Assembly: GCA_022494885.1 (NCBI GenBank)
Contig: JAGVSM010003446.1
Span: 62,001 to 126,000 of the forward strand
Origin: Micrasema longulum
Taxonomy: Eukaryota; Arthropoda; Insecta; Trichoptera; Brachycentridae
Direction: 5' to 3'
Length of the DNA: 64,000 nucleotides
Part shown: positions 32,810 to 44,223 of the stretch, one piece after another
Numbering within the stretch: position 1 is the stretch's first letter
Layout: the number at the start of each line of letters is the position of its first letter
Notes under the pieces: model-generated
What the model was told of the DNA's origin: nothing
Database searches by the model: none
What the model saw: only the letters and a program-made list of their open reading frames with translations
Made by a program: the position numbers and the translations under genes

Positions 32810-33835
32810 CTGCCTTAGAACGGGGAAGCTATCCCTAGTTAGGCAGTTTAGATGAACCAACAGCAAAAATAAAAAAAAGTATGCTTGCTTTTACTACTGA
32901 ATTAATTTGTTGTATAAATAATTACTTGTATATTGCTGTAATAAATATGTAAAATAATAAAAAATAAAAAAAATAAAAAAATAAATGCATTAATGTGCGC
33001 TTTATTATTCTTGAAGGTTGGAAGATAAAATATTCTTATCATTTATAAGAACCATATCATTTATATTAACGCAATCAACGGATTTTTGCCATTTCCCAAT
33101 TGTAAACCATCTGTTTCTACGAACGATTTTAATCTTTTAAGTCGAGTTAAACAAAGTTTATTCGATGAGTTTTATATGTCTTGTAAAACTTTGACGTTGT
33201 GCAAATTGTATTCAAATATCAAATACTAAATTAGATTCAGTGAAAGTTACAGAATCGCATATTTCCATTTTCATTTTTGGATTTTTCATGAATGGCAAAT
33301 ACAATGAATAAGCTAGAAGAGAGTTGACGGCGTGTGTTGTAATCATGTTTTGAAAAGGTGTGTTGTGACCAGTGACGACTAATGGCCATGAATGATTTGA
33401 TTTAGATCACTTAAATGGACTCCACCATAAGGGAAGGTTAACCAGTTGACCAGTTGATCAAATCTCTTGACGCCCAGTCGGCAGGATTAAGCGTAAAAGG
33501 TACATATATTCATGATGTATCACTAAAAATGGCTAACTAAATGTTCAAGGGTTCGTTTGGAAAAACATGTTTTTTGCAGAAATATGATTCGTAATAAGAA
33601 ATTATTTTACTCGAAGATATGTAATGTTTCCATCATTGCAAGATCATCAGGCAGAAAAGTTTTTGCCGTAAACTTAACTCCAATGACAATGTCACCATCG
33701 AATATAATTTCTGTGAGAACTTTAGACGTTTTGAAATGAAACAAGATTTATTTTTTTACTCGTAGATACTGTGAATTTCAAGGTATGTTAGTCTATGAGC
33801 TTTTGCCGAAAGTATCTTTTTTCAAATGAAAACAT
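32810..33835. other. Spacer without recognised gene
   Basis: Simple A/T runs at 32940-32990. A 60-codon frame at 33557-33739 is not recognised. Confidence 0.3.
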
Positions 33836-33837
33836 TA

Positions 33838-34640
33838 TTTTATTTATTTTAATGGTAAATTTATTGCAAAAACATAATATACATACTTAATAACAAGGAA
33901 TCTATATTAAACCAATTAATGTAAAATGAAAACGGAGTGTTCTCTGTTTATGATAGTCTCCATTTACATGGCGCAGCCTGTTCTAAGATGAAGATTTTCC
34001 ATCTTTGGAGCATAAGTAGTCCTATACTAATAAAACAATAACGTAAAAAAGAAAAACTAAAACTACTTAATTATTAATGCCTAGCTTATCAAATGTAAGA
34101 AATTTAAAATCGTTATTATATAAAGTATATATATATATGTGCCAAGAATACATGTTACTTAAACATAAATAATACAGAAATATATTTACTAAAAAACAAT
34201 ATAAAGCAATAAAATACATAGAAATATAAATAATATGTATTGCTGAAAGAGTGTTTGTATTTTGTTGGGTTCTTTTGACTTCACTTAATTTATCATCAAA
34301 TTTAAGTAGTAGACACCTCACATACAATTGTCCTATTTCCAATATCTTTAACCCGGCGAATAGATCTTGCGTTGAATACCTCAAGGATTTTTTGAGAATG
34401 ATCTTCATGATCCATTTTTGTGCTATTTTTACTGGTTCAAGGATTGAACGAGTGCAACTTTCCCAAGCCAAATTGCAATATGATAGTTTGCTTTGGCGAA
34501 AAGGAAAAGTATATTTGTGTCATAAGTTGAGCATTCAAAATATTTCTAATGTTGACAGGTTGACTACATTGAAGAGGTTCTTTATGAGAATCACCCACAA
34601 AGTATTTGTTGAATCTTGCGATTATCTTCGTTAAGTCAAA
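33838..34640 (-). mobile_element. LINE RT C-terminal region with 3' UTR
   Basis: Minus frame 34471-34067 encodes WESCTRSILEPVKIAQKWIM, SLRYSTQDLFAGLKILEIGQ and LYVRCLLLKF, the thumb/C-terminal part of a Jockey-like RT. Upstream, with stops, PFRQSKLSYCNLAWESC is the 'l.YgI..WG' block. A 3' UTR follows and the element ends at ATTTTATTTATTTTAATGG (33838). It is the same family as 29045-29645. Confidence 0.65.
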
Positions 34641-35680
34641 TTTAACGATGTATATTTGTGGACAAAACGAAAACTACTCCATGGACTCTAAAACGTTAGA
34701 TAACATCGACTTTATTGCGTTGCAATTTATGTTCAGATAATAAAACATCATTGAATGATTTTCTAATGGAACCTGTCATTGATGCGTTAAAGACAACACG
34801 TAGATTGCACTACACGATTAAGATTATAATATCTTATATAATAAACACTACTCTAATTATTTAAAACCTTCATTTGAATTCAGTATTAACAGGTTTCAAG
34901 GGAGAATATTAATAGTAATAGTGATCAAGGTTTATTTACAAAAAAATACAATTTCTTTATCTACTACATACTAGATAGGGTCAAAGCACCAATGAATGGC
35001 CGTTTGAGGTTCAGTTTGTAGTGAAATCTACATTAAAGGTGTAAATTTCATTAATTTAATTAATAAATCGCACAAAAAAAAAACGCGTTAATTTTTCTAT
35101 GAACTTTTACTTTTTTATTGAAATACGATTAGTACAATCATAATTAATATAACTCTAAAAAAAATAGCGAAATCACCTGATCAATCAATGACCCCAGTAA
35201 AAATAATACTCAGATTTAGTTACATCCTAACATTATAAAACACCCTAACTAACGCATTATAATATGGATGTATTCAAAGAATTGCATAAGAAATAACATC
35301 AAATAAAACACTTACCACACTTTGCCTTATAAAAACACTATCAATCTCAGAACAATAACGGAAGGACGCACTATTACCTTTTGACAACACACAGTTCAAA
35401 ACTGATAAATTTGTTTCTTACCAAAAGATGTGCCCGCCTACTGCTTTTGTCATAGTTTCTAAGTTTCTTGACTGGACACAAGTAGCAATTCTTATTATAT
35501 TGTGTTTTATTAACCAGTGGTCATTTACTGGTGCTTTGACCATAATAGATTTTTCTGGATTATGTCTAGTCTACCTAACTTACTAAGTTTGATAAAATTA
35601 AATCAAAGACATCTATTTTTTGGTCATTAGTGTGTTTGTTCCCCAGAAAGTGAATTCTCGGGAACAGAGAATTAATGTGC
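34641..35680. other. AT-rich spacer
   Basis: Nothing recognised. Confidence 0.3.
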
Positions 35681-35684
35681 TAAT

Positions 35685-36735
35685 TTGACTAAGATCACAG
35701 CCAGAGTATGCATCTGCAATTTGGAGTCCCGCTTATCACTTGAACTCATAATACTGAACATAAATAAAACAAAAGTGATGCTTATTTATTCTACACATAC
35801 AATTAAACAAAACAAAATACTTAATGTTAAAGATCACGATTATGAATGTCTCCATTTGAAAAAATCACCATGTGCCTGTCAAACGATAGAAATGGTCAAA
35901 CAATATACATATCTAAGCTTAACTATCGAAAATAATTTTCATTGGAAATTACATGTAGAAAGTGTTTGCCAAAAACTAAAAGCGGTACTTATAAAATTTA
36001 ATCATTTGAAATTCTGTGTTCCGCGGGCCACCTTGTACTGTTTATACCATGCGCTGGTTGAGTCAATTATATCGTATGGAGTGAGTTGTTACGGGTTAAC
36101 ATTTACGACGTATACAAATAGGATAAAAAAATTACAAATTAGATTCCTTAAAATGTTGGCAAGTAAAACCAAAATGATAACTTGTCAAAATGACTACGAA
36201 AATCTTTTCTCGATGTGTTAAGTTTTAAAGGTACAGAATATGATATACTATCGCCTGGTAACAGAGGACTTCATGGATTTCTACAAAACGCCAATATCAC
36301 ATAAGCATGTGAGAGGAAATTTCATAGAAAGAAGAGCTTTAAATGCGTATGGAGAGAGGACCAGGGCGTATATACTCCCTTGCAAATAAAGTGAAGAGAC
36401 TCCCGGACTAAATTAAAAATAGTGACAAAAAAAAAAACAAAGTAAAATTGGTTTTAAAAATCTTTTTCTCAATTTTTTTTTTTAAAGATGGGGAAACCAA
36501 ACAATTTAAAACAGTGTCAAAAAAAGTGTTTGTTTATTTTTTTTTTTATATTTCGTTATCAAAAAGACTTGATTTACTTGTATTTAATTTTTAAACTTTT
36601 ATTTTATTGATATATTATGGATTTTTTTATATTTTATGTAATCATTATTATATTATGTTGCCAAAACGTTTAAAGAGAGAAATTCCTGCAAAAAAACAGC
36701 TTTTTCAGTTTGGCGGGAATTAAAAAAATTGTTAA
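35685..36735 (+). mobile_element. LINE RT fragment with 3' UTR, one nonsense codon
   Basis: Frame 35685-36221 starts just past the YADD box: INKTKVM, then YLSLTIENNFHWKLHVESVC, VPRATLYCLYHALVESIISY, RIKKLQIRFLKML, a thumb-domain order typical of Jockey-superfamily RTs. A TAA at 36219 interrupts, but the same frame runs on for 53 codons (VLKVQNMIYYRLVTEDF, RRALNAYGERTRAYILPCK). The 3' UTR from about 36395 matches 6495-6893 (minus) and ends CAGTTTGGCGGGAATT. It is a relatively recent relic. Confidence 0.8.
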
Positions 36736-36744
36736 GAAGAATGC

Positions 36745-37135
36745 TTATATGGAAAAAAAAAATTCAATAAAAAAAAAAATATATCTTGAACGAGTACAAG
36801 GAAAGTTTTTAAGATATATTCAATTTAAATTAGGTCTACATATGTCAGATATAAATAACAAATCCCTGAAGACTAATTTAAATTTAACATTACCATCAAG
36901 CAGGAGGACAATAAATGACCTCTTGCTTATTTGTAAATGATTAAATAATAAAATAGATTGCCCAGAACTATTAACTTTAATAAACGTTCGTGTTCCACAT
37001 AGACCAACAAGACTAAATATTTTGTTTTACAGTAATCATCGCGGTACTAATTATTCATTGAATACACCATTTAATCGCGTGTAGCGACTTGAAAATCAAT
37101 ACAGTGATGATTAAGATTTATTTTATACCACGCCG
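36745..37135 (+). pseudogene. LINE RT C-terminal tail, one nonsense codon
   Basis: The plus frame encodes LERVQGKFLRYIQFKLGLHM, PSSRRTINDLLLICK, a TGA at 36938, then NNKIDCPELLTLINVRVPHR and RGTNYSLNTPFNRV. This is the 'e.iQ.kFLRyi.fk.g......L..RR..nDl.ll.kl.NN.id.pelL..i...VP.R' tail of Jockey-like LINEs. It is a different family from the fragment directly upstream, which ends at its 5' edge. Confidence 0.7.
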
Positions 37136-37295
37136 CTGATGATCAAGTCCTGTTCTGAAAAAGAATTAACAATTAAAAATTTAAATAAAGATTAGTTCTT
37201 CACTTTTTTCTTGACTCTTTACTCTTGTGTGATGAACTATCTTTCAAATTTATTATTGTTTAGTATTAATATTTTTATAACCCATGAAGTAAACT
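37136..37295. other. Spacer
   Basis: Nothing recognised. Confidence 0.3.
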
Positions 37296-37299
37296 TTTT

Positions 37300-37800
37300 A
37301 ACTTTCTTTTTAAAGCACTTACTTTCCCAACACTTATGTATGGAAGTGAAACATGGAACTGGCAGAGGAAGGATGAAAGCCGAGTGAACGCGGTTGAAAT
37401 GCGATCTCTTAGACGAATGTGTGGGAAATCAATGTATGACAGGGTTACGAATGATGAAATCAGGCGAGATGTAAATCTGAGACAAGTATACTTGATAAGA
37501 TTAAGAAAGGGTCTCTGAGATGGTTTGGTCACGTAGAACGAATGGACGACGAGAGAATGGTAAACAAGTATATATGGCAAAAATGAACGGCAACGTTAGA
37601 CGAGGACGACCAAGGAAGACGTGGCATGATCAGATAAACCAAAATCTTAAGTCCGGTCATGTCAAAAGCAGACAGAACCGAAGGGCATGTATGACAAGAT
37701 GTATGAATGTGGAAGAAGTTAGGATTGTATGCCAGGATAGACGTGTGTGGCGGTCCATTCTCTCTGCCTACCCCTACGGGGAAATGGCGTGATGGTAGTA
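37300..37800 (+). mobile_element. RTE-type LINE ORF2 3' end
   Basis: From FPTLMYGSETWNWQRK, MRSLRRMCGKSMYDRVTNDE (frame 37336-37518), through LRWFGHVERMDDER in a second frame, to NGNVRRGRPRKTWHDQ, NRRACMTRCMNVEEV and WRSILSAYPYGEMA (frame 37520-37792) with a stop and GGCGTGATGGT. There are two frameshifts. It is the plus-strand counterpart of 11158-11830 and among the best kept of the six copies. Confidence 0.85.
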
Positions 37801-37809
37801 GCTATTTTC

Positions 37810-39570
37810 TATGATTTACCTATTTTTTATATGGGTTAATATTTATATTTGTTAGAGATGTAATATTTCTTTATTTGTATATGATTCTTTTTACCATTGT
37901 ATACTTTTCTCGACGTTTTTGTTCTTTTTTAATACTATGCTATTGTTTTTTTTTTCACTGGTTTTATTGTAATCATGTAAAAGGTTCACGAAACCGTAAA
38001 TAAATAAATATATCCAAAATAAATATGGTGCCACATTTGCCTTTTAGACACATTGAAATAAATACATTCAAATGTATCTATTTCAACCAAATCAGGAACA
38101 TCAAAAATATTTTGTACAATTTTATACAAAAAACCGTATCAGATATTATTATTCTTAAAGTAAAGTCTATGTATACGGCTTATATTTTCTCGCGGTAAAT
38201 GTAGTTCAAAATGTATGATTTATTATAACGCCTTGCCTTGTACTTTACGTTTTAACATGGTAATATAATATTTTCGTAACTTGTCTTTATATAGTACGGT
38301 ATACAGGGCGTTTGGACAAGCGTTGCTGTGAGTGCTTCCAGTGTGTATTTCCTGGCTCTTGGCCAATATGGAAGGCCTTGCAAAGAGGGAAGTGGCTCAT
38401 TCTTCCGACCAGCTATTCTCCCACAAGATTCTTTACATGAAACTGGCGCCGACTGGTTTGAAAAATAATTTTAAAAAACTAACTTATTTAATAGATCGCT
38501 ATCAGCCGGCACCCTAAACTTAAATTAAAATGAAAAAAGAAGGAAAAATAACTTACGTTTTGCAGATAAACATTTTTGAAAGCGAAATATGAATTTTTAG
38601 TCATTAATTTTTTATTTATTCATTTTTATGCACAAAATTACAAATGGCAATTAATTTATTTCACTCATTTTATGTCACGACTTGCTAAATAACTCCGTGT
38701 TAAGTCGGGACAATATTGTACACGATCATTATCTATACAACATGCGAGAATACATTTTTATACTGACATACACACAAAAAATAAAACATTTTTCAAAATA
38801 ATCTTATGGATAAGCAGTTTAATAATGTAATGATTAAAACAATTTAATTTGTCTCAAAATATGAATTTTTGATTTAAGTAATAATTTAACATTTTTTATT
38901 TATTCTAAGATAATGCATAATTTAATAAAGCGGTACTTTCCATGAAAACGAATTCTCAATTTTATTATTTTATTTACAAATAATACTAGCTGGTTTAAGT
39001 GGCCACTTTTCTCGTTGCATAACATTCATATTTCAATCTGATAAAACTTCCTAGGGAGTAAAATAACACTTAGAAATTCTCAAATTATTGTTTGTCAAAT
39101 ATTTTATTTTTAACAATTAAAGCATTAAGTACAAGTAAGTGGTTATGAAAAAAGTTTTTTTTATTTATTTTATCATTTATTTTGGAATAAAAGAATTAAA
39201 AAACTGTTAGTTAATATCTGTCGATAAGCACTTACCTGCGATTCTGTTCCTTCGTGTTTTCAGACTTACCCATTGCTTCTATCAGAAGCTAACCCGAAAA
39301 TGCTCGTTAGAGCTTACGCCAAAGTGCGAGTTAGTGTTAATTTCTAATCGCCTGTGATCTGCGGCAGGCTGGTTTGACATTTTTCGGAAACTACTATGGA
39401 GGCGTATAGTGAAATTTGCAGGCACATGTAATTAGTGTCCGGATGAAGAGACGGGTATGATATACAAGCTTTTTATATCAAAATATACTTAACTAACCTT
39501 TGTTTAGCTAAAAAAACAAAGTTGTTTTTATTTATTTTATTTTAATGCATAACCGCAAAGTAAGTGCTTA
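37810..39570. other. Stretch without recognised gene
   Basis: A 61-codon frame at 38332-38517 (EVAHSSDQLFSHKILYMKLA) is unassigned. A SINE-P fragment lies at 38990-39062 (GGTTTAAGTGGCCACTTTTC to TTCCTAGGGAG). The rest is AT-rich. Confidence 0.35.
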
Positions 39571-39575
39571 TATAG

Positions 39576-39797
39576 GTGCGAAGGTTTTCACGGTCACTGT
39601 TATCAATATTATGTATCTTTTTTGGGTGATACCGTGTATGTTGGATTTGATCCGACGTTTCGGCTACTATTGCAGGAGCCATCTTCACATCTTCACACAC
39701 AGTTTTCCCTGAAGATGGCTCCTGCAATGGTAGCCGAAACGTCGGATCAAATCCAACATACACGGTATCACCCAAAAAAGATACATAATATTGATAA
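39576..39797. repeat. Penelope-like terminal repeat hairpin 2
   Basis: Near-perfect palindrome: TTATCAATATTATGTATC at 39600 pairs with GATACATAATATTGATAA ending 39797, with GGGTGATACCGTGTATGTTG and its complement inside. GTGCGAAGGTTTTCACGGTC at 39576-39599 is present only on the left. Both arms carry a hammerhead-like core facing the centre, but the left-arm core has lost the invariant C of CTGA. Two overlapping antisense frames here only reflect the palindrome. Confidence 0.7.
39703..39751 (+). ncRNA. Hammerhead-ribozyme-like core, best copy
   Basis: CTGAAGA (39709-39715); stem II GGCT/AGCC plus CC/GG with one bulged U and a TGCAAT loop (39717-39735); GAAA (39736-39739); ACGT self-complementary stem III (39739-39742); cleavage site C39743; stem I TCC (39706-39708) with GGA (39744-39746). 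This fits a minimal type I hammerhead that works as a dimer, as reported for Penelope-like elements. The U at 39716 is extra relative to the textbook core. Confidence 0.55.
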
Positions 39798-39925
39798 GTG
39801 CTTATAATACAGTATTTATATAGATATATGCATTTGAAATAAATAACAAAATTCTAAAGAAGTTGTTCAACTTAATTAACATTTTATTTTGGGCGTTTTG
39901 AAATGATTTTGAACTTATTTACATA

Positions 39926-40045
39926 AATAGGTGCGAAGGTTTTCACGGTCACTGTTATCAAAATGTTTCTTTTTTGGGTGATACCGTGTGAGTTGGATTT
40001 GTTCCAACGTTTCGGCTACCATTGCAGGAGCCATCTTCAGGATAA
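39926..40045 (-). repeat. Penelope-like terminal repeat with hammerhead-like core
   Basis: Begins GGTGCGAAGGTTTTCACGG. The minus-strand core at 40040-40006 has CTGAAGA, the same stem II, GAAA and ACGTT (cleavage site GTT instead of GTC). It is a single arm, not a hairpin. The following 40050-40195 (TACTGCTGACTGCAACACGG) recurs at 43628-43655. Confidence 0.55.
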
Positions 40046-40219
40046 ACAGTGTGTTTCGTATAAAAAAATGTGTGTTCGTGTACTAGTAATTTGTAGCGTG
40101 TCGCAGTCTACAAATATAAATGTGCTTACTGCTGACTGCAACACGGTACACACACAGACACACACAGTTTCACCCTAAAAAGAAACATATTGTTAACATA
40201 ATAAGAATTTTCACTTACA

Positions 40220-40400
40220 AACTTAAATGTTTTAGATAACGCAAACACAGCAACCCTGAAACAACTGTATAAAAAAATAAACCTTTAGCTGAGAATGGCA
40301 TCCCAGCACCTGTGGTTCAACCGAGAGTGTAAGAAGCGGAACATCGTCCCGAATTACAAAACCACACTCACGAAGGATGGGACACCAAAAATAAAATAAA
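40220..40400 (+). pseudogene. Possible Penelope-like ORF N-terminal fragment
   Basis: The frame NANTATLKQLYKKINL, stop, LRMASQHLWFNRECKKRN, IVPNYKTTLTKDGTPKIK resembles the start of Penelope-like proteins ('l.....h..Fn..C...niiP.yi..k'). The call also leans on its place just before a hammerhead-like terminal repeat at 40465. Alternatively an unrelated shred. Confidence 0.4.
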
Positions 40401-40464
40401 ATACTTAAACTCATTAAAATAGCATTATATCAATTAATTAGTTAACCCAAAGAAAATTTAAAGA

Positions 40465-40560
40465 TACCAGTCTCGAAGATGTCGCGAAAGCGATGAAACC
40501 GGTCACTGCATATTCCAAATTTGTGGATTAAAGTATCACTCGTGTTTTATTTATATAATA
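40465..40560 (+). repeat. Penelope-like terminal repeat, second subfamily
   Basis: Core CGAAGA (40474-40479), stem II TCGC-GAAA-GCGA (a GNRA-capped hairpin, 40482-40493), GAAA (40495-40498), self-complementary ACCGGT (40498-40503), cleavage site C40504. The CTGA element reads CTCGA, so it is damaged. The 3' part GTGGATTAAAGTATCACTCG also follows the copy at 60182. Confidence 0.5.
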
Positions 40561-40564
40561 AGTT

Positions 40565-41230
40565 GTTAACATAAGTTTCGGCAGAAACTAAAACAGAAGC
40601 CGTAATTTTGTATCGGTTTCGGCTGAAAACCTTGTTTTGGTTGGTCACTAATAAAGAGTACGAAGATGCCACGTAGTTGTACCATTTTTTTCAATTATGG
40701 AAAATTCTGTGTTTAACCCTTTTTATCGAAGCTTTAAATAGCAATTTATAAGCTCAAAGAACGCTTTTCATATGAGCATAAAGCTTTACAATTTAATTAA
40801 CATTTTAAAATGCAAATTTGTTTTTAAGCAAAGGTGTTTAATTTAACGAAGTTTTTTTTTTCTACAAAACAATACGTTTTGATCATTTTTAGTGTTTCAA
40901 AATTCGCACAAGTATTAAATAACTTTTTTTTTACACTTTCATAATCACCCGAACAACACACTGAACGATGTGTATATTATGATAATTTTTAAAAAATATA
41001 TGTGCAATATCTTGCAGCAGTCTTCTGCAATGGTCAAATATAAAATATAATAATAATATAATTTACTGACAAATTAGAATTTAATAAAAACCGAGATATT
41101 TTTATTTTCTCTATTAAAATGTACGGAGAAGTAAGCAAGTTTTTTTTATTTTTTTATTTGGAAAAAACTTTCTCAATTGTCAAATAAATAAGAAAATATT
41201 CAATAAAATAGTCACCCAACTACAACATAC
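40565..41230. other. AT-rich spacer
   Basis: Nothing recognised. Confidence 0.3.
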
Positions 41231-41235
41231 AACTG

Positions 41236-41492
41236 TCCCCTCTTTGTCAAATGGTTTGCGCATTTGCGAATAACACAAAAAGTTTTGGGTTCAATTTCAA
41301 TATTTATTTTTAAATATGTTTGTATCTTTTTCAGGTTTTATTAGAATATCTTACGACCCCTGAGCACTTGCACCTGAAGCGGATGACCGATCAACTAACC
41401 TACATGTAACAAAAATTATCAAGATACTCTGCGGTTGGTGTACCAAAGCAGTGCCCAATACACAAGTAGGTGCGGAAAGAGAGTAATAAAAA
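41236..41492 (+). repeat. SINE-A copy, worn head
   Basis: The degraded tRNA-like head ends in a B-box remnant GGGTTCAATTTC. The body follows from 41360 (TGCACCTGAAGCGGATGACC, AAAATTATCAAGATACTCTG, TTGGTGTACCAAAGCAGTGC) to GGTGCGGAAAGAGAGTAATA. Confidence 0.6.
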
Positions 41493-41494
41493 TT

Positions 41495-41805
41495 TCTAAA
41501 ATTTGGACAAAGTTGTATTGCTAAATATAATATATCAAGTTTCAAAGTTACTGCTTTGAATATTCAGTTTCATACGGGTATCTCTAGTATCCATATTTTG
41601 TTCATAAAGGTATTTTTTTAAATTTAGAAATTTCATAAATGGCACTTACAATTTTTTTTTTGTACGAATCTTCTTTTACACATCTAGTAAATGTAATTAC
41701 TGTATCTCTCCAAAATAGGAGACAAACTCTTGTGCTTGGATAGTGACTTACACTGTTAAAGTTAATAGTTTAGGTTTTGCCAAGTAAATTGTTGGCTTTT
41801 TTATG
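41495..41805. other. Spacer
   Basis: Nothing recognised. Confidence 0.3.
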
Positions 41806-41808
41806 GTA

Positions 41809-42355
41809 ACAATGTTTTGAGTATGTCCAAATGCTTGCAAACTAGCTGGATTTTCTCCATAGGGAGATGTTCATATTTAAATTTGTTGCAACAGAGAAAA
41901 AAAACACTTTTGAGAAATTCCCTTCTCAAAATTGTTTTCTCTCCCTGTTGCAACAAATTTAAATATGAACAACTCCCTAGGGAGAAAATCCAGCCGGTCT
42001 TTGTAGGTGCTTGTGTATTTGGATATACTCAAAACATTGTTGAATTTACTACCTGGTAAAAGAATAAGTATACAAAATTCGAATATTGTTTTCAGGCGTT
42101 GCCAAGTAGGTCAATTGGTTGAGCCGGATGAATCTCACCTGCATGATAAAGGTTTCAGCTGTTTAGCTTCACAAAAGTCAACAGATGAAAGAGTTGAGGA
42201 AATGTGGATGTTCAAACATAGGCAGATGGTGAATGTTACACAGTGTGTAAAGTGGCCAATTAAACCAAGCAATGACAGGTCATAAGCCCTGTAATTGCCT
42301 AGACTCCCATATTCCCTTCTTAAAAATGTTTTCTCTCTCTGTTGCAACAAATTAA
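41809..42355. repeat. SINE-P fold-back plus full plus-strand copy
   Basis: 41809-42041 is a palindrome: the inverted 3' end AACAATGTTTTGAGTATGTC to TTTGTTGCAACAGAG pairs with CTGTTGCAACAAATTTAAAT to ATACTCAAAACATTGTT. A linker (ACTACCTGGTAAAAGAATAA) and then a full plus copy follow, with the best tRNA-like head (TAGGTCAATTGGTTGAGC, GGTTTCAGCTG), body and TGTTGCAACA end at 42355. Frames over this region are not coding. Confidence 0.85.
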
Positions 42356-42359
42356 ATTA

Positions 42360-43605
42360 TTTTGTGGTATTTTATAATTTACAATATTTTTTTATAATTT
42401 TGAAACAAAAAAATAGGTATCGGAAATTCTAAAATAATTTCTACTTCCACATTTTACTGTCTTTTTTTAATTAATTATCTCATTTTCTATTTTAACAACT
42501 TGATTTTTGTTTATCAGGGGCATTTTTATTCCGTTTTAAATTTTTTAACTGTTTTTTTTAGCTTTTTCTCAATTTAATTAAATAATTGTTTGTGAATCAT
42601 TGTAAACTGTGAACAATTACACACAGTGACGGCAATATTCGCAATATTTATAAACATTTTATGCGGTCTACCATTGTTCCTTAAAAAAATAATTGACCAA
42701 ATAAAAAAATATTTAACAAAAAAAATGCTTACATTTTGGTGAAAGTTCGTAGTTTGCTCCATTATTTCCGATGCACATGCACATCCGAAATCACAAAACA
42801 CCACAAAAATCTTTAATATTTTTAAAAACTGACTCGAGGATAATCCAAATTCCTTGCTCGTCGCTAGCAGTCAGGAAATTAAACTTTGAATTAAAAAATA
42901 TTCATTTATACCGAGTAATTTCTAAATCTAGCCGGCTGCAAAACTTTAAATAATTCTTTCAGGCATTGACACTGTTCAAACATTTTGTAAGGGTCCTGTA
43001 ACGAATTTCTGGAAATTAAAACTTTTCTCTCTTCAATTCAGTTCCGAAAGTTTTACAATTCGGATTTCATCCCCTTGCGAACATCTGTATTGTAACAGGG
43101 TCTATGCGAAACTGAGTACGAAATGCAAGGGGTTTCAAACTGTTCGTATGGGTTGTACTGCGCATGGCAGAATATTTCAGTATAAAACATGGGTTGTATT
43201 TTTACTGCGTCTAAAAGGCACTATTATAACAAGAGAAATCATCAGCAACTTTACCCTTTCCGCGTCCAGTGATGCATAGGGCGCTGTAGCGTATTTCTAT
43301 CATCTGTAACATAAATGTTAATCAGTGTTTTCACATTATTTCATTATATAAGCAAAACTTTCATTCGAGAAACTGAGTATTTTTATCTCTTGGTTACTAC
43401 ATTTGAATTATTTTCTTTATTATTTTTTTTGAATGTTTGAAGATCTTCATTTTAACGTGTCTTTTTAATTTTTGTTTTGTACAGACGAATTCAAAAATAT
43501 GATTTATTTTGTTTTGGTATTTGGTTTTATGAGCGCGCACTGTGTTTTTTTTATTTATTTTTTTAAAGTTTCGGATGTATTTAAGTCAACATGGTTCCCA
43601 GCACT
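42360..43605. other. Stretch without recognised gene
   Basis: Short unassigned frames (42574-42804, 42771-42953, 43472-43675) with no family match. Confidence 0.3.
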
Positions 43606-43609
43606 ACAT

Positions 43610-43825
43610 GCTACAAAAATGAATAGAAATGTGCCTACTGCTGACTGCGACACGGTAAAAATTACTAGTACTTAAACACATACTTTTTTCTCCAAAACAC
43701 TAAGTTTACCATGAAAATGGCTCCTGCAATGGTAGCCGAAACGTCGGAACAAATCCAATACACACGGTACCACACAAAAAAGAAACATATTGAAAACTGT
43801 GACCGTGAAAGCCTTCGCACCTTTA
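43610..43825 (+). repeat. Penelope-like terminal repeat, decayed core
   Basis: TACTGCTGACTGCGACACGG matches 40130-40150. The core has ATGAAAA in place of CTGAAGA, an intact stem II, GAAA, ACGTC and GGAAC (43710-43750). It ends GACCGTGAAAGCCTTCGCAC. The ribozyme would be inactive. Confidence 0.55.
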
Positions 43826-43829
43826 TATT

Positions 43830-44220
43830 AAAGTAAACGTTGTTCTTTAATTATTTTTTTTTCTCTCTTTTTGTACTTTGTTCATTGAGTTATTTTCTTT
43901 CTTCTTGATACTATTTTTTATTTCGGTATTTTTTTATTTGAATTGTAATTAAAACTAATGTCTGAGCACCCGATTACAAATTATCGTTTATTATTATCTT
44001 TTTTGATATTTTTTTATTTATTTTTCCATACACATATTATTGACATAGAAATATAATTACAAAATACACCTTAACATTAAGCTTTGACATGAATTGGAAA
44101 AAATGCCCACAAAGACTACAGCGTCTGAGCGTAGTTAGCGTCTTTTAGTTTATTGGGACAAATATATTTTGATACTCAATGTTTTTCTTTTATAATGTAT
44201 TAATATTGCAATGTCGGCCT
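43830..44220. other. AT-rich spacer with a U1 repeat fragment
   Basis: 44097-44135 (GCCCACAAAGACTACAGCGT) matches the end of repeat U1 copy 1. Confidence 0.4.
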
Positions 44221-44223
44221 ATT

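Noticed and set aside
39542..39807. Antisense-paired open frames sharing the same N-terminus (MGDTVYVGFDPTFRL)
   Set aside because: The identical start on both strands is a consequence of the palindrome, not of two genes.
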